Source: Dactylellina haptotyla (taxonomy: Eukaryota > Ascomycota > Orbiliomycetes > Orbiliales > Orbiliaceae). From it: DNA of 64,000 nucleotides. Positions 24,907-36,530 of this stretch are shown in pieces. The DNA lies in NCBI GenBank assembly GCA_031310005.1, contig CM062380.1, forward strand, positions 1,736,001 through 1,800,000, given 5' to 3'. The translations under genes were made by a program, and so were the position numbers. Position 1 is the stretch's first letter; every line of letters begins with the position of its first letter. The notes beneath the pieces are model-generated. The model was not told the DNA's origin and made no database searches. It saw nothing but the letters and a program-made list of their open reading frames with translations.

Positions 24907-27228
24907 TCAATACTCCTCTACATCTTCAACAGAAACACCCTTGGAAACCATAACAGGATCTTCTTCACCTGGGTGAACGTTAGAAGTGAACCGCTGGCCT
25001 GCTGCGGCTGTATGCATGTATGCGGCTGGTCGTCTGTAATCACCAGAGAGTATCCAAATGAAACTGTGTCGAATTGATCTTGTTACTTTCCACACGACTC
25101 CCTTCGAAATTTTCGCGCCGTGAGTGTGCATAAGTTTCGAGCTCCGCCAGAATTCAGAAAGCATGCGTCGATATGACCCCCCATAGCTCATCAATAAAAT
25201 AAAATAAACAACACCTAGTGCTATCATGAAGCCCTGAAAGTTGATATTTATATATTCGTCGTTTTGTACGAGAATCTCGGGGCACCAAGACCTTTGTTCT
25301 CCTTTTTTATAAGCTTCATCTTGTAACTGGAGTCGTTGTGCGTAGTCCTTGTCCCCAACTCCATTATATATCCTACCAGCACCATCTGTCACGGTTTTCT
25401 TGATAAGATACTTGGCGTACCACGATCTCTTAAGGAACCAAGATATGACCTCATCAGTCCAGATTGTTGTTCTTTGAGAGTATCCTGGACTCGCGATAGA
25501 TGAAAGATTTTTCACTTCCCATGGGATCAAGTGACTTGAGAACTGAGAGTTCCAGTCGATGTGTTGAGAGACAGAGAGCAATTTGAGGATCTCTGGGAAC
25601 CAATTGATAGAGAGTGGACACTGGTTCAGATTATCCTCGCCGTGCTCTTTCAGCGATTTTAGATGTAAATCAAACGACTTCTCCCAGTCATCCCATTTAC
25701 CCCAGGGTAAGCAGACGCGCTGTCCATGAGTCCGGTAGCACGTCTGAAATTGTTCCACGCAGCCTATCGCCGTAGCTTCAAAATCAGGGTGATAGCGTGA
25801 GGCTTTTTCCTTGATATGCGCTGAGAATACCGGGTCGTTGAGTGGAATCCCATATGCCTGATATTTGCGGGCGAGATATACTACAATAGTGACAGTTGCG
25901 TCATACATTCGAATGGCAGGGTGAAGCAAAGAATTAGGAAATCCAGGCGTCTCCCTCCAGACAGCATCGTCATATTTATTCAGAAGACTTTGTTCGTATC
26001 GCGTGGGTAGGGCGACTACCTTTCCGTGTAAGTCAGAGAAATAAATATCTAATATTGCTTTGTCGAATATTTGCTGTCCCGAGCTTTCATTCGTATATTT
26101 GTTCGGGCCGTTGAGAGTACGCAACCCTAACCATGCTGATCCCACATGACTTCCTGGAATTCCAGAATCTGTCGGGTCGGAAACATCGAGCAAACTGGCC
26201 CTATTATATGACGACTGATTGAGGAGAAAGTGGTCTGTGTTTATGGGTGCGCATTCGAACCGTTGGTTTATTTGCGCCTCAATTCGCGAATAAGCATTAA
26301 CTTGGGGCATGTTCACCCCAATGCGTTCGATGCGTATTGGACTCGAATCGTTACGGCAGATGTTCTGAGGAAATGGGCAACTCCCTATTGGCATGTCGAT
26401 AAAGGAGAGACGAGGTGCGGGGTATTTGCAATCTTTACCTCCCTTGCCCGTTCGGGTCACCCGGTCCCAACATTTTTCGTATTGTGTCTGCGCATATTCG
26501 TTTGCCCGGCTATAATGTTTAGGATCTGGTCCCAGGTTCGGATTTTCGAAGTCTAGCGGCCGATGGGCTCTAACGAGGCGGGTCTCTATCGAATTTGCTA
26601 ACCACCATGGCAGGACTATACCGGCCAAAACAAAACAAGTGGTATTCCAAAGAGCGATGACACCGAACCAACCGGAAACAACCTCGGAGGTTGCTATAGG
26701 TGCGTCGGATTCAACCTACTTGATATCCATTAGTATGTAGATTTCTTGTGTTATTGTATCATCGTGAAGCTTAAGGATCCGCAGCATGCCTACATTCTGA
26801 AATGGGGCCAATATTGTATACATCGATGTTACAAAGACTTTGAATATTGAGTATCTCCAATGCGATGTTTCGGACTGTTCTCCTGCCGTGTGTTTAGTAT
26901 CGGGAAGCGATTTGATTTCGTGGTCCCACAGAAGAACTTGGATAAATATCGTCCTGAACATTTTCTTTACAGCATCTACTTGGGATAAACTCATAACTTT
27001 GTCATCCACTGCCGTGAATCTGCCATGTCGTGTCTTGAGGGATGCCCAATGACGTAGAACTATCCACGCACGTTTATGGACAAAGAATAATGAAACCAAG
27101 AAAAGACATAGGATAACAAAGGCGTGATTGCACTTCAGTGTCCAAACCCATTGTTTGAAAGTCTGCTCGTCGCTGCCGGGTAGTTCCCAGACCCCAGTAG
27201 CGATACGATCAGAAGCGAGAGTAGGCAT
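24907..27228 (-). CDS. Fungal membrane protein of unknown function
   Basis: Two exons join in phase: 27228-26794 and 26715-24907, giving about 747 residues. The N-terminal part has a membrane helix within NHAFVILCLFLVSLFFVHKR. A second lies across the splice join region (GWFGVIALWNTTCFVLAGIVLPWW), and a third near the C-terminus (FMIALGVVYFILLMSYG). Between the second and third is a long, Cys- and Trp-containing domain, probably extracellular, with a CSIN.. type pattern and repeated W-x-WEK/W motifs. The frame stays open upstream of Met 27228 as far as an acceptor-like site near 27274, so an upstream coding exon is possible. I do not recognise the family; it resembles the many lineage-specific membrane proteins of filamentous fungi. 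Confidence 0.7.
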
Positions 27229-30200
27229 AAATAACTGGCCCAACAAGTGCCAAGTCGATTCGAAAGAGATCTCCTAAGACGAAGTTAAATTTTTAGGGCC
27301 GGCTGAGATTTGGAGACTGAATAGGACTTGCTGCTTAGGATGTAGCCTTTAAGCAAGGTTTTAGGGATGGGTTGAAAATGTGAGACTTAGTATACATTCT
27401 GTACTTTCGGATTGTGAACCGAATAGAAACAGGCTAAGCTGGAAAAGATACGGGAGAGTCTCGAATATATATCACATTTGTATCTATGTCTGGTGGTAGG
27501 TTACAGATCCTTTCTGTCTAGATACGTATCGATTCCCGCTTGATAGATGTTGCAGTTTCCTTATCTTCTGTGTTGCCTCGTGGTTACTGGCAACTGCATA
27601 TACTATACATCTACCTCCGCTGATATAGTTTGAAGGCCAAGAGTTGTGTGCAATATATGGGCCCGTAAAAAGTTCTGTTTCCTGATCGGGGTTATCGCCT
27701 TTCATATCCCGCGTATCCGCTTTTGAGCAAACGCCACACAAGCATCACGTTGTAGGAGATATACGATTTTATTGGCTTGGTTTGCTCGTTTATTCTGTGA
27801 CGTTCAAATCGAGAGCATTGACTATAGTTACGAGGGATATAAGACTTCTATCGAAGCCCGATTCGTATCAGAAGTTTTGGGTGCGACAAATATAGACATT
27901 GGCAGCAAACTATTTCTTGTACCCTTCTAATGACGTTGTTTACATGCGGCTTTGATTGGGCTTTGATTCTGTGAGAAGGTTTCTATATCTGATTTAGCTG
28001 TATGACTCCACAGATCTCTAGTGGCAGTATATGGGGTTATTTGTGGTATCAAATGTGAACGGTAATTTCACGTGGGATTTGTCTCGCACGCCGGATGCCG
28101 TTCTGGTCCCGCGAAAGATGGGATACTGGATAGTAGCTCGATGGGCGTGTTACTCGGGCACAGCGTGAACGTGCAAGGATATCCGCGTTCATAGCTTTAC
28201 TCTTTCCCTTTCCATTGTTTGATTGAATATCTTGATAGATTGCTAGTTCCATGCACTTTACAAGTGATGGATTAAACTTCGCTCGTAGACCGCGAGACCT
28301 GAATCTCACTCTCATAAATTGTTTTGTTCGGGGTTTACTTCCATAGCCGTGTTCTTAGAGTGTAGCTAGAACAATAATCTCGCCGCTGGAGACTGTCTCT
28401 GCATCTTAATTCCCGCGGTTGGATGTTGTCGTCATGATAGGTGTTGTACATTTTGGGTAGGTCTGTTGCAGTTCCTCGGTTGGTTACCTTACAGGTTACG
28501 GTTCGTACGATTAGAAGAGCTTAGTTGCCATTTTGTACTTTTCTGAGAAAGTAGAAGATCGCAAGCATGCAGAAACTTCGTATTTAAATACCCGGTTGTA
28601 AGGATTAATGAGGAGTAGGCGAATAGGGCAATCGTATCAAAGATATAAGCTTTCAGTATATTAAATTAGATCGTTTACCAATCTTCGGATGGCTCATTAG
28701 TAGAATAGAGAATTCAAATAGCGAGATTACTCACCTTCGCAGTTGTTTATGTTCGTGCTTACTGTACTATACACAGGCTAAATGTCGGCCACGACACCCA
28801 ATTGGTCTCGAGAGATTTAACGGCTGAAAAACTAGCGAGGATGAAGCATTAATCATTTGTTTGTGCCGGTGGTGCCAGTTTTAAAGCGATCTTTCCTATA
28901 AGATATATTATGTCGGATCGGACCCGATTTGCAGTACTTGCTCTGCCTGGACTGTATAAATATTTCGGCGAACAACACGATCGATATAGTAGTCTTTAGA
29001 GATCTCGAGGGCACAAAAGATTAGTGACCATGATATGGGTGGGGCAGGTTGTTTTTAAGTTGTAATACTGCTGGGAATTTGACTGTCGGTATATATAGAG
29101 GGAAGTAGAAAGCCGCCCACAATCTTCTCCGAAGTATGCGGCATACAATGACAATACGATGTATGAGCTAGTTTTCAGTCAAGGGGCGATACGGGGCGGT
29201 AGGGGACAAAACCTGCAGCCTGCATACGATCTGTCTCGGAGTTACCCCGCGCCGAACTCGCGATAGGTTTGAATGCTGATGTAGATATGAATGCGGTTAG
29301 TCAACAGCAATACCAATTTATGATATGGGGCTGGGTTGCCGAAGGAATCAACATTTTTGTTTCAGAGACTGGGTTGTAACTGGCTGAGGACCAAGATTTC
29401 GTATAGTAGTGCCCTCGGGGTTAGACTATCCGGAGATGTGCGCTGGGAATCACATATTGATACGAGAAAATGGTACTGACGGCCGGGTAGTGACGATCCC
29501 TTCGTGCTTAAGCGATTACTCATCGCGGGAGAGCCCGTAAGCTTAAACTTTCAATGAAAGCTTGGCTCTAGGAGTATCGGCCCGCTCGATTGTTTGAAGA
29601 GGAGAACAATAGCCCTAAGAATATCGGTCTGACCATGGTTCACCTTTGATCCCCACTTTCTGTCAAGATACCTATATCGAATATGATCTAATGACTTTCA
29701 AGTCTGATTTTCGACAACATCTGAGATTGCGACATAGTCTCTAAAATGATGCGAGGCAATCTGACGAGAAGAATTGTATTTAAGATCTTTTAAGGCCTTC
29801 ATAACTGCTAGTGATGAAATTCGATTCCTGCTAGTTAAGATTCTCAAGTTCCCAAAAAACCCACTTTCTCTTAGCCCCTTCAATAGCCTCTTGTTTTCCG
29901 CGAGATTTTCGGCTGAATTGAACTAACAAGCAAAAAAGGAATGGTCTGATTACGGAGTGATGTCTATATGATTATCTTTATAGGTGATTCCTACTGAAAA
30001 GATTACTGAATAGAATATTCGGTTGACCGTGTATCCGATAACTAACTTCTCTCTGAGTTAAGTCTAACCTTAGGCTAAGAAATATCTTGCACATGGGATC
30101 AAACCGGGTTAAATGGGATACGAACTCGATGTTCCAGAGCTCTTCCGAGCCAATACGAATGCGAGACTAACGAGATCGACCATCATAATGCTGGATATCT

Positions 30201-30319
30201 ATATCGTGCATGTGCTGTATACCGACATCGGTCTCCCTGGTTTGAGAACCTAATGAGCACTTATCAGGAGTCTCCAGTTCAGTCATAGAGTCCCCTATAG
30301 TTAGAGGTGCAAAGAAGTC
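27229..30319. other. AT-rich intergenic stretch
   Basis: About 3.1 kb without a supportable gene. Frames are short on all strands. The composition is AT-rich compared with the first 19 kb, with scattered TATA-like tracts. I saw no convincing transposon protein or terminal repeat. Confidence 0.4.
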
Positions 30320-30328
30320 TATATAAGG
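30320..30328 (+). promoter_or_regulatory. TATA box of the cysteine-rich peptide gene
   Basis: TATATAAGG lies 146 bases upstream of the ATG at 30466. A C/T-rich and then A/C-rich leader follows, as expected for a strongly expressed fungal secreted-protein gene. Confidence 0.5.
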
Positions 30329-30465
30329 AACCCGTCTTCCCTAGAGAACTTCTTCCTTCTCATCACTACTCACACACCAAGATCAACAAATAACCAAATC
30401 ACAATCATACTTTTATTAAATTCCAAGGAATCCAAGCTTCCCACAACCTAAAACAAAATCTCAAA

Positions 30466-30804
30466 ATGCAGCTTTCTCTCTTCACCGTTGCCACTCTCGT
30501 TTTGGCCCCTCTTGCCGCCATGGCCGCTCCAGCCCCCGAGCCAGTTCCAAACGTGAATGTTCTCCCCGAAGGAGAGTTCCGTAACCTTGTCAAGCGCGGA
30601 TACTGCAGCAAGGATTCTGACTGTGGTTCAACAAAGTGCCTTTGCCAATTGTAAGTATATCTAAGCTTGAACACCGTCAATTTTTGGTTTGGACCTATTT
30701 TTGGGTGATTTTGGAGTTATCTTGAAGTATCCAAGATTGTTAACCAAATTGAAAACTCCAGGTGCTACGGAGGCCCTATCCAGTGCTTCAAAGTCTGCTG
30801 TTAA
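30466..30804 (+). CDS. Secreted 8-cysteine knottin-like peptide precursor
   Basis: Two exons, 30466-30650 and 30762-30804, join in phase and give a 75-residue precursor. The signal peptide spans about residues 1-20 (MQLSLFTVATLVLAPLAAMA). A short acidic/proline propeptide ends in the Kex2 site LVKR at about residue 44. The mature peptide would have 31 residues beginning GYCSKDSDC and ending CFKVCC. Its eight cysteines are spaced C-x5-C-x4-C-x1-C-x2-C-x6-C-x3-C-C, enough for four disulfides. The intron lies inside the mature peptide, so an unspliced reading loses the last cysteines. The pattern suggests a disulfide-stapled effector or antimicrobial peptide; the function is inferred only from architecture. 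There is a TATA box upstream. Confidence 0.8.
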
Positions 30805-32644
30805 AGTACTTTGTTCAATGGCTTCAAAATGGAACGACTACCAAGATATACATTATAAATCATCGTCCACCGACAAAGGCTATCTATAGAGTGCTTTTCA
30901 TTTTTTCAATGGTCGCTCTTATATGGTGTGGGTGACGCAATGTGTATTAGCCATTTATTGCACTCTTTTATATGTGTTCGTACCTAGGCACATCAAGCAA
31001 TTTACTCCTGGGGTTCCTGTGGACACCCTAGGGTGATATCTATGCTTAGATAGCCTTGTATTTCTGTACTTAGAACCCGTTAACTTCAAATCAATGCTCT
31101 ATATACCAATATAAACTCGCACTTCGGTTACTTTAGTAAGGTTTGGCTATTCTACGAAATTCACGTCAGAAGGAAGTGCTATTAGCTACTGGAGCGGCTA
31201 TTTGAAAGGTGTTGTATTTTCGACTAGACAGGTGTTGCATGTTGTCATCTTAGTCTATCAGGCTTTGATTCTTTTGTTTGGTAATTTGCGCTGTCGGTGC
31301 CTTCGGATATCGATACTGCAAATTTAAACGGAGGCAGCATGGACCATGAAACTGTATATCAATACGTATAATAGGACTAGTCATTTATTTGTTGTCCAAG
31401 TTCATGAGGGTGGAAGTCTTGTGCGTTTGCGCTAGTCTGAGGTGTGACGTAGGGTATCGCAGCTCCGTATATTATCTTAGGTCCGGATCTTCGGTGGAAG
31501 GAAGGCGATAGAGGCCGGGATTTCGGCATCTCTTTCAGAATCCTTTTGAGAAATGAGATCGTCAACATCGTGGTAACCCACGCTGTCAACAACACTCGGC
31601 CAGGTTATTTATAGGACTGCATATTAAAATTCCGAAATGACCCTGTTATGCATAATCCATTGGAAGGGTAACGGTACAACGTGAGAAGAAAATTTCCAAA
31701 ATTTCCGAGAAAATCTGAGGGTTGGAATGAGAATGCAGCATATGTTACATCTGCCAGTTGCTTCGGATTCAAAGGTGAAGGGTTTCGACATTATATGGGC
31801 ACTGTGGCTCAGTTCGGATTGCTTAGCATCCGAAAAGGGGAAGATAATTGGATTAGATTGCGAATCCTAAGAATAAAAGACTGATCTTAACGATAAATAG
31901 TTGGTCTACAATAGCTTAGCCCTGGAAATTGGTCAAAACTGACGTTGAACTGCCGAGTCACGTGACAATACAATACAATATTTATTTGCGCATTCCAAAG
32001 AATTCTAGCTCCTTAACCGTTTTTTCAATAAGATAATTCATTCTTTCGATGGAGTTTGTTTGAAAGAAGATATTTAGATGCATTCCTGTGGCGACCCACG
32101 GGTCAGATACACATCCATCGCCATATGACAAGAGGACCCTGACATAATGGGAATCCGGGGTTTTGAGCTAAACTAAATTCAAAGTATACTATGCTGATTT
32201 CGGGTGTCGATCATAGTTCGGCAGAACCGGATGACTGGTAAAAGACCCGAATTATATTCACTATGGTTCACCGGGGTTACAATGAAGGGTAAGATGCCAT
32301 ACTAAGCCACGGTTTGCTGATCCTATGCAACCTCATCGATTCCAAGCCCTGGGAATTTTCTAAGGATGGTAATTGATTCTCGAATTAGGTATATACCTAT
32401 ATGAACTATAATCAATCTGATGGATAGCAGTGCCAAGTTTGAATATAGATTTAAGTATATATATATACGGGGACTTATTCACTTTGAATGTTATTTTCAT
32501 TCTCACTACCACCATCAAAAAATCTGTCCAATATAAAACAAATCTCTGAGGAAACCATTTCGCGCTTGATTTGAATAATCAAGCACATACTACTCTATTT
32601 TAATTTCAAATTCGATTTGACTACATAGTTCCTAAATTGCCAAC
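30805..32644. other. AT-rich intergenic stretch between two small secreted-protein genes
   Basis: About 1.8 kb, no supported gene. A TATATATATA tract near 32457-32467 probably belongs to the promoter of the next gene, which starts at 32645. Confidence 0.4.
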
Positions 32645-33139
32645 ATGCAGCCCGTGTCACTACTTCTCCCACTCCTCTCCCTCGCCTCTACTCTGAGGGC
32701 AACCCCAATCGTCTCCTCGAGGAGCGGTGGCATATATCCAGCTCCGGCAGGCACTTTTCAAATCACTGATTTCAGTGATGGAGGTATCCGATACTCTAGT
32801 CACGCCGTTGTTACTTTCATCATTAAGGATTCTGCGACCTCTCTTATCGCAAACTGCACCGCTAGCAACCAAGCTCAGCCTCCAGTTGCCACAGCTCCGT
32901 ACGCCACGGCATGCAACGTCACAGGTGTAAACTTTGGATTGTCCACTAATAGTGGGGCAGACTTTTATCTCATTGTTTCTCATAAGTACGGAGAAACGAC
33001 GGACATGGCCGCGACCGGGCTCGGCAATATTATCAATACCAAGCCTGTTCCAGGCGCCCAGTATAACTATCTGGATGTGCCATCTGATTTCGAGATCCCA
33101 TATAGCCGTTTTGTAGAAGTGCCACCAACTCCACAGTAA
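32645..33139 (+). CDS. Small secreted protein, unknown family
   Basis: Single exon, 164 residues. It has a signal peptide of about 19 residues (MQPVSLLLPLLSLASTLRA). The body looks beta-rich, with alternating Thr/Val/Ile, two cysteines in the middle (LIANCTAS and TACNVTG, probably one disulfide) and N-glycosylation sequons NCT and NVT. There is no membrane anchor or GPI-like tail. I do not recognise a catalytic motif. The size, secretion signal and position in a gene-poor region fit a candidate effector or surface protein, but this is inference. A TATA tract lies about 180 bases upstream. Confidence 0.72.
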   Translation: MQPVSLLLPLLSLASTLRATPIVSSRSGGIYPAPAGTFQITDFSDGGIRYSSHAVVTFIIKDSATSLIANCTASNQAQPPVATAPYATACNVTGVNFGLSTNSGADFYLIVSHKYGETTDMAATGLGNIINTKPVPGAQYNYLDVPSDFEIPYSRFVEVPPTPQ

Positions 33140-33479
33140 AGCAAGACTTTCTGTAGAGAACTTCAATTTAGAGTGTCTTCTAAGGAAACATGCGGTCTCG
33201 AGGTTACACAATCTGCTTGACCCGATCTATTGGGCTCTCATAATAATTCTTACTGTTTGTGGGATTTATTGCATAGCGTTTGTTTGGTCGAATTTACTCA
33301 CTTGTTTGTGATATTGTACTCTTTATAGTTAAGACTTGTATGGTGGAGGCATTTCCCTCCTAAATATAGTGCTTTTCAACATTCCTATATTGTATTTCTG
33401 TCAAAAATTTGATCAAAAAAAGCTTAAAAGTATGAAAGTTGTGCCATTCGATCACGTGATCTACCGTGCAACTATATAA

Positions 33480-34560
33480 CAACCCCCCCACGGCTCGACA
33501 ACGCACATCTTCCTTCCTCCTCGACTCAACCCCCACACTAACTTAGCCTCACCAGCTCGACAACACAAAAGCCCAAAGCAAAAGATCCATCCCGTTCAGC
33601 TCTATCAACATCCACCAAAAGAATATTCATCAATATCAATAATAATATAAAAGAAGTTATTCGGAAAATGAAAGAAATTAGAATAAGCTGCGAGGATCTT
33701 AGCTCTAATAAGACCAACTCTAATCCAAAAATAGTAGTTAACAACAAGACAACATCACCAAAAATATAAAATCCTAGTTCTACAAATCTCGAAGAGCTTG
33801 CAGCAACCGCCATGGTACCATTATCTAACCCTAAGCTTTTACAAGATTATAAGCCTGGAGAGAAAAACTCCAACTACTGTAAAAATATATTCCGACCCTC
33901 CCAATACTAAGTTTATCTGAATCAGGAACATTTAAATTCAATCAAAAATCTTATCCTAAATATAATTGTACTTTTAGTTATGAAGATCGCCAAACTCTCC
34001 TTGACAGAATTTAATTACTTAAAAAGAAGATTTTGGATAATTCAACCTTCCAGCTACCATTATACGTTTCCTTTCCTTGCCAACAATAGATCCAACAACT
34101 CAGATAATAAACGCCTTCCTACACTACAATGCTCCCTTAAAGTCTCTAGTTAGAACCCAATTCTTGAGAATGCGTCAATATTTATATTCGATAACATAAG
34201 CATATACGTTAACACTGGTGCGCAAGCTTCTGTCATTTGTAAAAATTTACTTTCCCTAAAGTTTCGAAATTACTTGAGGTAGGATCCCTACAACAGAGCA
34301 AACTATAACTACTCATCCACTTCAATTAATGTCCCTTGCCTTCTTACGATCGTATGCAATAATTGCGTCATCAAGATGTTGGGTATCATGCTAATTTTAC
34401 CGCGTACCAGGATGCCGAATGGCGCAGATCTTATCTTGTTAGGGCATCATAATTTTTCTCGAAAGGTTAGACATACAAATGGTCCCAAGAGTTGTTGCGA
34501 TGCAATCGGAGAGTACTTCATACTCGCTCGACTTTCCGCAAAACGCCTGGGGTGTTAAAG
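33480..34560 (+). mobile_element. Fossil LTR-type retroelement fragment (Gag-protease region)
   Basis: An AT-rich decayed stretch that no host gene explains. Between about 34210 and 34460 a retropepsin-like signature (NTGAQASVI) is followed at a plausible distance by a DLIL-G type block, as in Ty3/Gypsy-family proteases. The preceding 0.6 kb may be Gag-derived. The copy is broken, with many breaks, and looks old. No reverse transcriptase, integrase or paired terminal repeats are evident in the window. Family assignment is tentative. Confidence 0.35.
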
Positions 34561-35619
34561 TTTAGATCTTACGTAGATTTAGATGGCAACTTTAGGTCGT
34601 TTGAATAGGTTTTCTATATCACTCCCTGTTCCCTGTTCTCATCCCACTAAGGAAGACAGCCTCCAACCCCCCATCCTTTTTTTTTTTTTCAATTCTTTTC
34701 CACGAGATGAGACTTTATACATCATAGTCCACTCTACTGGCTCTTTAAGGTGTATTTTAAACCCTTATAAATAACTCAATTTGGCCAATCGTCGCTCCTT
34801 CCGTAGATATTTGTCCCCGAAAGCAATACGAACTTAACAGAGACCAGGCAGTATAAAGAGAAATATATGATGTTTTGAAATGGCAAAACCGAAATCAAGG
34901 TTTATTTGCAGTGTATTAAATAAAGCCATTAGTAGCCCACTTTGCGATACACACGATGGAATCGCCCCGGTGAGACTTTAGTGAAATTTTTATTTTTCAT
35001 GTTGCTATTAAATTCTTAGTCTCCTCTCCGTATTTTAACAAATTATAAGATATCATCATTTAATAAACAATATTTCATCACAACTAAATAAATCTAGTCC
35101 TGTTCATTCGCTGACCTGGTCATGATTTCGAGAATGGACCAATAGCTTATGACGTATACATGGAATGGGGAAGAGACTAAAAGTAGAACCAAGTTGGCTC
35201 CTTTGTCCTATGATACTTTCATGACATGGATGGGAGCGGAGTGTGTTAAGTACACCCCAGCTCCGCCCAACTGTGAATCAATGCTTGGTGTTAACTGGTC
35301 GCGGCGCCAGACTCGGCGTTAACATCAGTCCCTCACAGCTGCCGGATATAGAAGGCATCCAGTGTTCAAGACTCACTGCCAAAAGCTGCCAATATTGATC
35401 TCCAAAATTTGCGCTGCCTCCTCAAAAAAATAATTCCGCCTTATCCAGGCTTTCTTATAGTCTCTATGTATAGCTAATTTCCTTATAATGTACAAACAAA
35501 ATATATACCTAGATGAGTCGGCATCTTAATTACTTAAGTTAGCCAAATCTTTTGCATTTTATAAGTCCGGCTAGCGCAATTTTAGCGTGGTCTTAGCGCG
35601 GTTTTCTGCCATACCTCTC
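34561..35619. other. AT-rich intergenic stretch
   Basis: About 1 kb with no supported gene, lying between the retroelement fossil and a 5S rRNA gene. It may include unrecognisable transposon remains. Confidence 0.35.
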
Positions 35620-35737
35620 ATCTACGACCACAGAACGAGGAAAAAAGGGTATCCCGTCCGCTCTGCCTTACTCAAGCCTGGTATCGATCAAGTAGTAGTA
35701 TCGTGGGTGACCAGATGCGAATTCTGATTGTTGTAGT
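35620..35737 (+). rRNA. 5S ribosomal RNA, copy 1
   Basis: A 118-base stretch beginning ATCTACGACC and ending GTTGTAGT, so its two ends pair as helix I. Inside are the conserved loop and internal-control blocks GGGTATCCCGTCCGCTCTGCC, ACTCAAGCC and GTGGGTGACCA, which match ascomycete 5S rRNA. A T-rich terminator follows (CTCCTTTTGTTTT). It differs from copy 2 (48537-48654) at only a few bases, one of them in helix II, where this copy has a G-G mismatch. Single dispersed 5S genes are normal in Pezizomycotina. It could be a functional variant or a pseudogene. Confidence 0.85.
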
Positions 35738-36530
35738 TCTCCTTTTGTTTTCCTAAGCTTCGAGCTTCGAAGTTCTTTTCCTTTTTTTTTTTTTCTCGGT
35801 TAAAAAGCAACAGCTCTTACGTGCGTCCGCTTGATGTCGTGTGTTGTCTATCGCGTATAATTCTTACAATTATTGGACCTCAGCACGAGCTCCGTAGGAC
35901 TGACCTCCTATGTTACTATGAACTCTACTATTGTTTGTAAGAATGAGCAGTCTCGAATTCCTGCTACAGGAATCGGATTGCTGAAAACGGTCTCGTAACC
36001 AGGCTGAAAAGTGTCCAGCGTTTTCGATAATTTCTGTTGTTGCGAGCCTTTGTGCAGCATGCCACAACCTGCATGCTGTAGCGGCACCCCACAACCTGGA
36101 CAAGGTCGCAAGAACCTTGCAATTGCTTTAATATTGCTTCATATAGCTCACGCTATATATCTATTAAGTGTTCTCAGATTTTAGAGAACCCCACATATTG
36201 CAGACGGCAGCCTTGCTATTGTCTTGCGCGACTGTAATACCCGTTCCTCCATCCTGGGTGTATATGCGCGCATATTCAACTATTTGTGTGATTCTTATTC
36301 TAAAGCCTATTATTCTTGGACTCCTACGATATCGATTTATATTAAACCGATTTGTCTCGCACTCAGAAAAATGAATTTCAGCATATATACACATTATTGT
36401 TTTGGTTTGAAGAGTCCCATTAAAATAACTACAAATATTTTGGCTTCAAACATTCTCATTTTAAAGCCTTTCGAGATAATACACCTGCTTTTTCTTACAG
36501 ATTAAATCTTCCTGTCCGTTTATATTTCTA
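35738..36530. promoter_or_regulatory. Intergenic upstream of the Gag-lectin gene
   Basis: No supported gene. It contains a poly-T run near 35783-35796 and short TATA-like tracts near 36140-36165 and 36320-36340 that could serve the gene starting at 36531. Confidence 0.35.
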
